Shown: positions 1-7,039 of the stretch, piece after piece | How positions within the stretch are numbered: position 1 is the first letter of the stretch | How the letters are laid out: each line of letters opens with the position of its first letter | DNA from: Antarcticimicrobium sp040365005 | GTDB taxonomy: Bacteria > Pseudomonadota > Alphaproteobacteria > Rhodobacterales > Rhodobacteraceae | Length of the DNA: 64,000 bases | NCBI RefSeq assembly: GCF_040365005.1 | Contig: NZ_BAABWV010000004.1 | Span: forward strand, 1 to 64,000 | Direction: 5' to 3' | The notes under the pieces: model-generated | Told to the model about the DNA's origin: nothing | Seen by the model: only the letters and a program-made list of their open reading frames with translations | Databases searched by the model: none | Program-made: the position numbers and the translations under genes

Positions 1-51
1 ACGCCCAACTGAAGCCCTCGTGCGGCCCTACTGGGTAGGTAGGCGATAGCG

Positions 52-70
52 CGTCCCCAGTACGTCCCCA
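52..70. repeat. 11-bp-period direct repeat beside tRNA-Phe
   Basis: CGTCCCCA occurs at 52-59 and again at 63-70, one helical turn apart, in a gene-free stretch (1-138) just beyond the 3' end of tRNA-Phe. Short direct repeats of this kind are typical of protein-binding arrays such as integrase arm sites, and tRNA 3' ends are common integration sites. No integrase is visible because the window starts here. The rest of 1-138 shows nothing else I can name. Confidence 0.4.
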
Positions 71-138
71 TTAAGGAAAATAACATTCTCTACGCGCTGA
101 TGCCTCGAAAATACTTCAATCATTTCAGCTGCTTGAAG

Positions 139-213
139 TGGTGCCCGGGGGCGGAATCGAACCACCGACACGAGGATTTTCAATCCACTGCTCTACCCCT
201 GAGCTACCCGGGC
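139..213 (-). tRNA. tRNA-Phe (GAA)
   Basis: The reverse strand folds into a complete cloverleaf. The acceptor arm GCCCGGG pairs with CCCGGGC, the D arm reads TAGCTCAGGGGTAGAGC, the anticodon loop is TTGAAAA (anticodon GAA, Phe), and the T arm contains GGTTCGATTCC. The discriminator base is A and the CCA end is encoded (139-141). It is a 75-nt gene with no visible intron, and it decodes both phenylalanine codons. Confidence 0.97.
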
Positions 214-296
214 ACGGGAAAGGCGCTGGCCTTTGGGTGGGGGCGTTCTAGGCATTCCTCGAACGGGTGTCCAGAGGCATTTTGGCCTTTGTGACG

Positions 297-479
297 CTAA
301 TGTGGGCGCATGGCTCCGGCCTCGATCTGTTCGACCGCGTTTTCAAGGTCTTCGGGGTCGTCGGAGGGCACCGCATAGGCCCCGGTCAGCCAGTTGCCCA
401 GGTCGATATCGGCGCAGCGTTTCGAGCAGAACGGGCGATAGGCAGGATCGGTTTTCGCCTTGCAGACCGGGCAACTCAT
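297..479 (-). CDS. yacG: DNA gyrase inhibitor YacG-type zinc protein
   Basis: This 60-residue protein has four cysteines arranged as C3-x2-C6 and C18-x3-C22 followed by DLGNWL, the signature of the YacG family. YacG binds one zinc ion and in E. coli binds GyrB and inhibits gyrase. The C-terminus is acidic. Its ATG overlaps the TGA of the upstream RNase gene in an ATGA (476-479), so the two are translationally coupled. The pairing of yacG with maf and an RNase E/G-like gene fits a housekeeping operon. Family assignment is firm; the gyrase role is by homology. Confidence 0.92.
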   Translation of the reverse strand: MSCPVCKAKTDPAYRPFCSKRCADIDLGNWLTGAYAVPSDDPEDLENAVEQIEAGAMRPH

Positions 480-1501
480 GCCAGCACCTCGTGCAGCGGC
501 GCGCGCCCGCGCTTGCGCTGCAGCTCGTAGTGGCCAAGCGGGGTCCAGCCGGCCAGCGCGGTCTCCTCGGGGTCGGCACGGAACGCCGCGCGCAGGGCAC
601 TCTCGAAGGTGCGCCGGTCCTTCTTGGGCATCGGCGCCAGGTCGATCGTGATCTGGCCGCCCAGCCCCCGCAGGCGCAACTGGCGCGGCAACTCTCGAGC
701 GGCAGCGATATTGGCCTTGAGCCCGGCGGCGAGCGAGGTATCGGCGCCGGTATTCACATCGACCGCCACCAGCGCCCGGGTCGGTTCGACGAAGATGTAA
801 GCGCCCCCCGAGAGCGGCGCGCGCGGCGATTTCAGCGTCTCCATCAAGTCGAGCACGCCGTGACGGTCGAAGCCGCCCGGATCGGTCTCGACCTGCGCCG
901 GCTCCGACCAGTCGCGCCAGGCCAGCAGGTGCGGCCCGTCGCCCTCGGTCAGTTTCTCGGCGGCGCCGTCCCGATCCGCCAGCACCGCATCGGCCAGCGC
1001 CAGCATGGCGTCCACGTCCTCAGCGATCTCGTCGGCATCGGCGCCGGCGCAGGCCGAGCGCAGGATGAGGCCATGGGCGCTGTCGTCGGCGACCTCGGTA
1101 CCGGCCGCGGCGAGGATGCGGATGCGCTCCTCCTCGTCGTGGATGCGACGCGACAGGTTGATCCCCGGTGCCTCGGGGGTGGCGATGGCATAGCGGCTCT
1201 TGAACAAGAGCTTGGTGGTCACCGGGATCGCCTTGCCCGGCTCGGCATAGCCGGTGACCTGCACCAAGAGCGCCTGGCCCGGCGCGATTCCCTTGACCTG
1301 GCGCAGGTAGGCATTGCCGTCCGGGGTGTCGAGGAACAGGCCTCCCTGCCCCTTCATCGGGCGTCGCGCGATGGCGCGGTAGATCGCGCCGGGGCGCGGG
1401 GCGTCGCTGTCGATCAGCAGATCCTCCAGCCGCCCATCAACAAGAAGCGCCGCCGCCTCGCGGTCACCGATATGGTCCAGGATGATCTGACGGCCCTTCA
1501 T
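476..1501 (-). CDS. Ribonuclease E/G family protein (short, RNase G-like)
   Basis: A 341-residue protein of the RNase E/G family, endoribonucleases that process rRNA and decay mRNA. The metal-binding motif VDVNTG lies near residue 246, and the second acidic segment ITIDLAPM near residue 288; these match the two catalytic aspartate motifs of the family. It is much shorter than RNase E or RNase G: there is no obvious zinc-link CPxC motif and no scaffold tail, so it is the small alphaproteobacterial paralogue rather than the degradosome RNase E. Start ATG 1501 overlaps the maf stop in ATGA (1498-1501). Its true substrate is not predictable from sequence. Confidence 0.85.
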   Translation of the reverse strand: MKGRQIILDHIGDREAAALLVDGRLEDLLIDSDAPRPGAIYRAIARRPMKGQGGLFLDTPDGNAYLRQVKGIAPGQALLVQVTGYAEPGKAIPVTTKLLFKSRYAIATPEAPGINLSRRIHDEEERIRILAAAGTEVADDSAHGLILRSACAGADADEIAEDVDAMLALADAVLADRDGAAEKLTEGDGPHLLAWRDWSEPAQVETDPGGFDRHGVLDLMETLKSPRAPLSGGAYIFVEPTRALVAVDVNTGADTSLAAGLKANIAAARELPRQLRLRGLGGQITIDLAPMPKKDRRTFESALRAAFRADPEETALAGWTPLGHYELQRKRGRAPLHEVLA

Positions 1502-2076
1502 CTGTCTTCTCCGTAAACGGGGTATCCTGCCGCCTGCAGCAGCGTGGCGGTTTCGGCGAGCGGCAGGCCGACGATCCCGGTGAAGGATCCGCTGATCCAG
1601 GGGATCAGCGCACCGGCGGGCCCCTGGATGCCATAGCCGCCGGCCTTGCCCTGCCAGTCGCCGCAGGCGAGATAGGCGGCGATGTCAGGCTCGGACAGGC
1701 GTTTCATGCGCACCGCGCTGACCACGTCGCGCTCCCACAACCGGTCGCCGCGCCGCACCGCCACGGCGGTGATCACCCGGTGACGCCGCCCCGACAGAAG
1801 CCGCAGAAAGCGTTCGGCCTCGTCCCTGTCGGCCGGTTTGCCAAGGATGCGGCGGCCCAACGCCACGGTGGTATCGGCACAGAGCACGATCTCATCCGCT
1901 GCGGCATTGATCGCCTGCGCCTTTTCGCGCGCCACGCGGGCGGCATAGGGGCGAGGTGGTTCGTCCTTGTGGGGGTCTTCGTCGATATCGGCCGGGCGGA
2001 TCTCGTCCGGCACGACATGGATCTGCGCCAGCAACTCGCGCCGGCGCGGGCTGGCTGAGCCCAGGATCAGTTTCAT
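1498..2076 (-). CDS. maf: Maf family nucleotide pyrophosphatase
   Basis: The 192-residue protein starts with the Maf signature LILGSASPRRRELL and carries the second family motif ADTTVALGRRILGKP around residues 66-80. Maf proteins hydrolyse non-canonical or modified nucleoside triphosphates to monophosphates (dTTP/UTP or m7GTP type), and were first linked to septum inhibition. The length is normal for the family. It lies between infA and the RNase gene, an order widely conserved in alphaproteobacteria. The substrate subtype (YhdE-like or YceF-like) cannot be fixed by eye. Confidence 0.93.
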   Translation of the reverse strand: MKLILGSASPRRRELLAQIHVVPDEIRPADIDEDPHKDEPPRPYAARVAREKAQAINAAADEIVLCADTTVALGRRILGKPADRDEAERFLRLLSGRRHRVITAVAVRRGDRLWERDVVSAVRMKRLSEPDIAAYLACGDWQGKAGGYGIQGPAGALIPWISGSFTGIVGLPLAETATLLQAAGYPVYGEDR

Positions 2077-2121
2077 CTCACGGGCCCTCGCGCATATGCT
2101 GCCGCGCCGGGGGCGCGGGTC

Positions 2122-2340
2122 TTACTTGAAGCGATAGTTGATCCGACCCTTGGTCAGATCATAGGGGGTCATCTCGACCTGCACCTTGTCGCCGGCAAGG
2201 ACACGGATGCGGTTCTTGCGCATCTTGCCTGCCGTATGCGCGATGATCTCATGGCCGTTTTCCAGCTCGACCCTGAATGTCGCGTTCGGCAGGAGTTCCT
2301 TCACGACACCGGGAAATTCGAGCGTATCTTCCTTGGCCAT
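2122..2340 (-). CDS. infA: Translation initiation factor IF-1
   Basis: This is a full-length 72-residue IF-1 with the single S1-like OB-fold: MAKEDTLEFPGVV at the N-terminus, the conserved HTAGKMRKNRIRVLAGDKV centre and YDLTKGRINYRFK at the C-terminus. It binds the A site of the 30S subunit during initiation. The 190-bp region upstream (2341-2530) holds its promoter and nothing else recognisable apart from a GTAC-N5-GTGGCGGAT motif at 2435-2452 that recurs near dprA. The following maf gene is 45 bp downstream, likely co-transcribed. Confidence 0.98.
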   Translation of the reverse strand: MAKEDTLEFPGVVKELLPNATFRVELENGHEIIAHTAGKMRKNRIRVLAGDKVQVEMTPYDLTKGRINYRFK

Positions 2341-2530
2341 GTTCTCTCCATAGTGGTTTCAGCCGCGCATTTGCGGACCGTGCGCTTAGATGATCCCTTT
2401 CCCCCGGATTTTCAAGGCTGCTTGCGACCGAACCGTACAATTTGTGGCGGATATCCCCCGAAACACCGGGCCACACCCCCGCTTTCGGGGCACGTCATGG
2501 TGCAAGACCCCCCGAATCCGCGACCTCGGG

Positions 2531-2989
2531 TCAGGGGTCTTCCCGGGGCGGTCCCCATTTCTCGACCAGCTTGGCGATGATCTGGTCCCGAGTCTGGCGG
2601 TAGGCCTCCAGTTTCTCGGCCCGGGTGTTGCCCAGCCCGGTGGGATCGAGAATCGGCCAGTACTCGACCTCGAGGTGAAAGAACCGGGTCAGGTCCAGCG
2701 CCCGGCGCTGGCTGGCGGGCGAGAGCGACACAACCAGGTCAAAGGAGCTGAGGTCGTCGCCCCATTGCTCCATGTCCTCGAACGAGCGGCTGCGGTGCCG
2801 CGAAAGCTCCACGTCGATCTCCTGGCTGACCGCGATGGCGAACCCGTCGATCTCCAGGTCGCTCCTGACACCGGCCGACTGCACGTAGGAGGACATGCCA
2901 TAGAACTTCTTCATGATCCCCTCGGCCATCGGCGACCGGCAGGAATTATGATCGCAGCAGAACAGGATCGACTGCGGCAGCGGTTCCAT
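2531..2989 (-). CDS. Low-molecular-weight phosphatase / arsenate reductase-like protein
   Basis: A 152-residue protein of the low-molecular-weight protein tyrosine phosphatase fold. The P-loop C12-x5-R18 (CDHNSCRS) is near the N-terminus and the general-acid aspartate lies in ILDPTG at about D115. Members act as phosphotyrosine phosphatases or thiol-dependent arsenate reductases. There is no arsR, arsB or acr3 gene nearby; instead the gene is separated by 2 bp from a UPF0262 gene and sits in a housekeeping run with hisD and murA. A phosphatase role is therefore at least as likely as arsenic resistance, and arsC should not be assumed. Confidence 0.8.
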   Translation of the reverse strand: MEPLPQSILFCCDHNSCRSPMAEGIMKKFYGMSSYVQSAGVRSDLEIDGFAIAVSQEIDVELSRHRSRSFEDMEQWGDDLSSFDLVVSLSPASQRRALDLTRFFHLEVEYWPILDPTGLGNTRAEKLEAYRQTRDQIIAKLVEKWGPPREDP

Positions 2990-2991
2990 GG

Positions 2992-3471
2992 TTACGCCCC
3001 GAAGTGAAGGACGCAGATCAGCGTGAACAGGCGCCGCGCGGTGTCCTCGTCGACCTCGGCCTTGCCTTCCAGCCGTTCCTTGAGGACCCGGCTGCCTTCG
3101 TTGTGAATGCCGCGTCGCGCCATGTCGATGGTCTCGATCTGGCTGGGCGGCATGGTCTTGACCGCGTTGTAATAGGATTCGCAGATCTGGAAGTAGTCCT
3201 TGACCACCTGGCGGAACGGGCCAAGCGACAGGTGAAACTCCGCCGCCTTCTGCGCGTCCTCGGTGTCGATGTCGAAGACCAGCCGCTTGTCGCGGATCGA
3301 CAGCGTCACGCGATAGGGGCCCTCGGGCACCGCGCGGCCCTCCCGCCGGGGCAGGGTAAAGCTGTTCTGTTCCAGAAGGTCGAACATGGCGACCTTGCGT
3401 TCCTGTTCGATCTCGGGCGTCGGCGGGGGCAGCCCCGCGTCGTCCAGCGCGATATCCACGATATGTGACAT
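2992..3471 (-). CDS. UPF0262 family protein
   Basis: This 159-residue protein matches the UPF0262 family of alphaproteobacteria, which has no established function. Recognisable features are the central PYRVTLSIRDKRLVFDI strand region, the FRQVVKDYFQICESYYNAV helix and the conserved MARRGIHNEGS segment near residues 118-128. It has no signal peptide or membrane segment, so it is cytosolic. It lies 7 bp downstream of hisD and 2 bp upstream of the phosphatase-like gene. This hisD-UPF0262-phosphatase order is, to my knowledge, common in Rhodobacteraceae. No function is claimed. Confidence 0.87.
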   Translation of the reverse strand: MSHIVDIALDDAGLPPPTPEIEQERKVAMFDLLEQNSFTLPRREGRAVPEGPYRVTLSIRDKRLVFDIDTEDAQKAAEFHLSLGPFRQVVKDYFQICESYYNAVKTMPPSQIETIDMARRGIHNEGSRVLKERLEGKAEVDEDTARRLFTLICVLHFGA

Positions 3472-3478
3472 GGGCCGC

Positions 3479-4780
3479 CTACCTGTTCAGTTGATCCAGA
3501 CGCGCACGCACCGACAGGCCGTGCGCCTCGAGGCTTTCGGATTGCGCCAGCCGTTCGGCGCCGGGGCCGATGGCGCGCAGCGCCTCGGGGGTCATCCGGG
3601 CCAGGGTCGTACGCTTGAGGAAATCCATCACGCTGAGGCCGGAGGAAAACCGCGCCGAGCGCGCCGTGGGCAGCACGTGGTTCGGCCCGCCGACATAATC
3701 GCCGATGGCCTCGGGCGTGTACTGGCCCAGGAAGATCGCCCCGGCGTGAACGCATTTTTCGGCCAGCCCCTCGGGGTCGGCCACGCAAAGCTCGAGGTGT
3801 TCGGGCGCGATGCGGTTGGACAGCGCCGCCGCCTCGTCCAGATCGCGCACGGTGATCACGGCGCCGAAATCGCGCCAGCTTGCCCCGGCGATGGCGCGGC
3901 GTTCCAGCGTTTCAAGGCGCTTGTCCACCGCAGCGGCCACCCGTTGGCCAAAGGCCGCGTCGTCGGTGATCAGCAGAGACTGCGCGCTTTCGTCGTGTTC
4001 GGCCTGGCTCATCAGGTCGAGCGCGATCCAGTCGGGATCGTTGTCCTTGTCGGCGATCACCAGGATCTCAGACGGGCCGGCGATCATATCGATGCCCACC
4101 TTGCCGAACACCCGCCGCTTGGCCGCCGCGACAAAGGCATTGCCGGGGCCGGTGATCTTGTCGACCGGCTGAATCGTGTCGGTGCCATAGGCCAGCGCCG
4201 CGATCGCCTGCGCGCCGCCGATGCGATAGATCTCATCCACCCCGGCGAGATGCGCCGCCAGCAGCACCAGCGGGTTGACCTGGCCATCCGGCGTCGGCAC
4301 CGCGACGGCAAGTCGCCCGACCCCCGCCACCTTGGCCGGCACCGCGTTCATCAGCACCGACGACGGGTAGGACGCCAGCCCGCCCGGCACGTAGAGACCG
4401 GCGGCAGAGACCGGCGTCCAGCGCCAGCCCAGCGTGGCCCCCTCGGGATCGGTCCAGCGGGCATCCTCGGGCATCTGCCGCACGTGATAGGCACGGATGC
4501 GTTCGGCGGCCAGTTCCAGCGCCTCACGCTCCTTTGCCTGGACGGTTTCGATCGCTGCGGCGATCTCCCCGGGCGTGAAGGCCAGTGTTTCGGGCGTCAG
4601 CTCCAGCCGGTCGAATTTCGCGGTCAGCTCGATCACCGCCGCATCGCCACGGGCGCGCACATCGGCGATGATCGCGGCCACGGTGTCGTCGACATCGGGG
4701 CTGTCCTCGCGCTTGGCGGCGAGCAGCGCGGCGAAGGCAGGGGCGAAATCGGCGTCTTTGGTGTCGAGGAAAACGGGCAT
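3479..4780 (-). CDS. hisD: Histidinol dehydrogenase
   Basis: HisD oxidises L-histidinol through histidinal to L-histidine with two NAD+, the last two steps of histidine synthesis. The 433-residue protein is full length. Zinc ligands Q259 and H262 lie in SQAEHD, D361 in GDYVGGPNHVLPT, and the catalytic pair E327-H328 in RIAPEHLEL. The nucleotide-binding stretch GLYVPGGLASYPSSVLMN lies near residues 128-145. The spacing of these residues closely matches the E. coli enzyme. No other his gene is in the window, so the pathway is dispersed, as usual in this family. Confidence 0.98.
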   Translation of the reverse strand: MPVFLDTKDADFAPAFAALLAAKREDSPDVDDTVAAIIADVRARGDAAVIELTAKFDRLELTPETLAFTPGEIAAAIETVQAKEREALELAAERIRAYHVRQMPEDARWTDPEGATLGWRWTPVSAAGLYVPGGLASYPSSVLMNAVPAKVAGVGRLAVAVPTPDGQVNPLVLLAAHLAGVDEIYRIGGAQAIAALAYGTDTIQPVDKITGPGNAFVAAAKRRVFGKVGIDMIAGPSEILVIADKDNDPDWIALDLMSQAEHDESAQSLLITDDAAFGQRVAAAVDKRLETLERRAIAGASWRDFGAVITVRDLDEAAALSNRIAPEHLELCVADPEGLAEKCVHAGAIFLGQYTPEAIGDYVGGPNHVLPTARSARFSSGLSVMDFLKRTTLARMTPEALRAIGPGAERLAQSESLEAHGLSVRARLDQLNR

Positions 4781-4891
4781 CAGGGGGTCTCCGGGTCTGG
4801 TCCCTGCACATATCCGCAGGCGGGGCGGGGCTCAAGCCCGCACAGGCCGGCACGCCCCCTGCCCCGAACCGGGGGGCGAACGGAACACTGC

Positions 4892-5362
4892 TCAGTCAGA
4901 ATGCGAAGGCGTCCGACCCGAAGGGGCGCGATAAGGGCGGGTGACATCCTTGAGCGTGACGCCAAGGGCCTCGACCTCCAGCCGGATCGCGCCATCGCCG
5001 GCCAGCGTCAGGAGGATATGCCCGGTGCCGTCCTCGCCCGGTTCGAAATCGACCGAAAGCAGCGACAGGATGGTATCGGCGTCGCGGTGCGGCACGCCTT
5101 GGCTGGCGACCCTCAGAACCTCATCCACCACCAGAAGCGACCGGACCCGTTCCGGTCCGTGCCTCTCGCCGCCCTTGTCCTCCCAGCGGAAGCGGTTGAG
5201 CAGGATGGCGAAACGCCGCCCGGCCGGGGTCCAGGACATGTCGGCGGCGACAAAGACGGCGTCCTGCACCAGCGCCGAAATCACCTTGAGATCCTCGGCA
5301 TCCAGTGCGCCCAGGTTCAGCGGCGCTTCGCCGCCCTCTTCGAATGTGGCATCTTGGCTCAT
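4892..5362 (-). CDS. DUF2948 family protein
   Basis: A 156-residue soluble protein of the DUF2948 family found between murA and hisD in many Rhodobacteraceae. No catalytic motif is apparent. It is acidic, with conserved elements LGALDAEDLKVISALVQDAV near the N-terminus and FAILLNRFRWEDK near residues 50-62. Its ATG overlaps the murA stop by one base (TGATG, 5360-5364), so translation is coupled to murA. Function is unknown; linkage to cell-wall synthesis is only positional. Confidence 0.85.
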   Translation of the reverse strand: MSQDATFEEGGEAPLNLGALDAEDLKVISALVQDAVFVAADMSWTPAGRRFAILLNRFRWEDKGGERHGPERVRSLLVVDEVLRVASQGVPHRDADTILSLLSVDFEPGEDGTGHILLTLAGDGAIRLEVEALGVTLKDVTRPYRAPSGRTPSHSD

Positions 5363-6627
5363 CAGTCCTGGATCCGTTCGATTCTCGCGCCCACGGCCTG
5401 CAGTTTGCGCTCCACGTTCTCATAGCCGCGGTCCAGATGATAGACACGGTTGACCACGGTTTCGCCCTCGGCGGCGAGCGCGGCCAGGATCAGCGAGACG
5501 CTGGCGCGCAGGTCGGTCGCCATCACCGGCGCGCCCTTGAGCTGTTCGACCCCGGTGACGGTGGCGGTGCCGCCGTGCACCTCGATACTGGCCCCCATCC
5601 GCATCAGTTCCGGCGCATGCATGAACCGATTCTCGAAGATGGTCTCTTCCAACACGCTGACCCCCTCGGCGGTGCACAACAGCGCCATCATCTGCGCCTG
5701 CAGGTCGGTGGGAAACCCGGGGAAGGGTTCGGTGGTGACATCCACCGCGTTGACCCGGCCATTGCGGCGGGCGACCTTCAGCCCCTTGTCGGTCTCTTCG
5801 ACGGCGATGCCGGCGGCGTCCAGTTTCTCGCAAAAGGCGCCGACAAGGTCGATCCGCCCGCCCAGCAACTCGACCTCGCCGCCGGCAATGGCGGGGGCCA
5901 GCATGTAGGTGCCCAGTTCGATCCGGTCGGTCACCACCGGGTGCGTCGCCCCATGCAGCCGGTCGACCCCCTGGATGGTGATCTCCGGGGTGCCGTCACC
6001 CTCGATCTGCGCGCCCATCTTCCGCAGGCAGGAGGCCAGGTCGACGATCTCGGGCTCGCGCGCGGCGTTTTTCAGAACCGTCGTGCCCTTGGCCAGCGTC
6101 GCGGCCATCATCACGTTCTCGGTCGCGCCCACCGAGGCAAAGGAAAATTCGATCACCGCGCCCTTGAGCCCGCCCGGCGCCTTGGCATGCAGATAACCGT
6201 CCTTGAGTTCGATCTCGGCGCCCAGCGCCTCCAGCCCGAAAATATGCAGGTCCATCGGCCGCGCCCCGATGGCACAGCCGCCGGGCAGCGACACCACCGC
6301 GTGACCCAACCGGGCCAGCATCGGCCCCAACACGAGGTTCGAGGCCCGCATCTTGCGCACGATGTCATAGTCGGCGACGTGGTTGTTGATGTCATGGCTC
6401 GACATCGCCAGCACCTGCCCGTCCTGCAGGTCGCTCACCTCGGCGCCCAACGATTGCAGCAGCGCCGTCATGGTGCGGATGTCGGACAGCCGCGGCGCAT
6501 TGGTCAGCGTCAGCGGTTCCTCGCTCAGCAGGGTCGCGGGCATCAGTGTCAGGCAGGCGTTCTTCGCCCCCGCAATGGGGATCTGGCCGGCAAGCGGCCC
6601 GTTTCCCGTGACCAGTATCGAATCCAT
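5362..6627 (-). CDS. murA: UDP-N-acetylglucosamine 1-carboxyvinyltransferase
   Basis: MurA transfers enolpyruvate from PEP to UDP-GlcNAc, the committed step of peptidoglycan synthesis. The 421-residue protein has the K22-N23 pair in GAKNACL and the catalytic cysteine at C118 in SLPGGCAIGARP. Because the cysteine is present, fosfomycin sensitivity would be expected at the enzyme level. Repeated inside-out alpha/beta motifs span the whole length as in the family. The stop overlaps the next gene's start (TGATG). A 56-codon gene ends 5 bp upstream, suggesting a shared transcript. Confidence 0.98.
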   Translation of the reverse strand: MDSILVTGNGPLAGQIPIAGAKNACLTLMPATLLSEEPLTLTNAPRLSDIRTMTALLQSLGAEVSDLQDGQVLAMSSHDINNHVADYDIVRKMRASNLVLGPMLARLGHAVVSLPGGCAIGARPMDLHIFGLEALGAEIELKDGYLHAKAPGGLKGAVIEFSFASVGATENVMMAATLAKGTTVLKNAAREPEIVDLASCLRKMGAQIEGDGTPEITIQGVDRLHGATHPVVTDRIELGTYMLAPAIAGGEVELLGGRIDLVGAFCEKLDAAGIAVEETDKGLKVARRNGRVNAVDVTTEPFPGFPTDLQAQMMALLCTAEGVSVLEETIFENRFMHAPELMRMGASIEVHGGTATVTGVEQLKGAPVMATDLRASVSLILAALAAEGETVVNRVYHLDRGYENVERKLQAVGARIERIQD

Positions 6628-6632
6628 CTGCC

Positions 6633-6803
6633 CTAACCCTCGTTCTTGTCCGTCGCACCCGCGTCCTCACCCGGCCTACCCTCGGCGCGGGCGCGCGCCT
6701 GCGCCTTGCGCTTGGCCATATTGGCCTTGAGCGCGGCCTTGAGCCGGTCTTCCCGACCCGCCGCCGGGGTCGTCTTGTCTGTCTGTTTCGGTCTGCGTGC
6801 CAT
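6633..6803 (-). CDS. Small basic hypothetical protein (56 aa) upstream of murA
   Basis: This short open frame encodes 56 residues beginning MARRPKQTDK and containing a lysine/arginine-rich helix (REDRLKAALKANMAKRKAQARARA), ending in an acidic tail. ATG at 6803 is preceded by GGTGACCC, a modest ribosome site, and the stop lies 5 bp before murA. The codon pattern resembles its neighbours (strong G/C third positions). No domain can be named. The charge distribution suggests a nucleic-acid or ribosome-associated peptide, but that is speculation. Confidence 0.7.
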   Translation of the reverse strand: MARRPKQTDKTTPAAGREDRLKAALKANMAKRKAQARARAEGRPGEDAGATDKNEG

Positions 6804-6847
6804 GGGTCACCTCTACAGCAGCCCCCGCGCCTGGTCCAGATTGAGCG

Positions 6848-6863
6848 GCGCCCTTAAGGGCGC
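6848..6863. promoter_or_regulatory. 16-bp perfect palindrome GCGCCCTTAAGGGCGC
   Basis: A perfect 16-bp palindrome lies 45 bp upstream of the small minus-strand gene and 30 bp upstream of the FNR box on the plus side. It has no loop, so it is unlikely to be a terminator and is better read as a possible operator. No family can be assigned. Confidence 0.35.
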
Positions 6864-6892
6864 GGCCGGCGCAAATCGCGGGGTGGGCGCAA

Positions 6893-6941
6893 TTGACGCA
6901 TATCAACAAAAAAATTCTGAAATTCGAATATAATTATTCTT
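6893..6941 (+). promoter_or_regulatory. FNR/FnrL class II-type promoter of the RTX gene
   Basis: An FNR box TTGAC-GCAT-ATCAA occupies 6893-6906 (centre 6899.5), and a perfect TATAAT hexamer lies at 6929-6934. With the usual 6-7 bp from -10 to start, the transcript would begin near 6941, which puts the box centre at -41.5, the classic class II activator position. The leader to the ATG at 7040 would be about 99 nt. The surrounding DNA is locally AT-rich, unlike the rest of the window. Confidence 0.72.
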
Positions 6942-7039
6942 GTCAGGTACGGGGAAGCCGACGCCACCTGACAGGCCGGATTTCCGGCCCCGTTTCCGGC
7001 AATGACGCCCTGACGGACATCACCATTGGGAAATGAAAT

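Noticed and set aside
2531..2989. Naming the phosphatase-like gene arsC and the region an arsenic resistance locus
   Set aside because: There is no arsR, arsB, acr3 or arsH nearby, and the gene is embedded in a housekeeping block with hisD and UPF0262, so the LMW phosphatase reading is kept.
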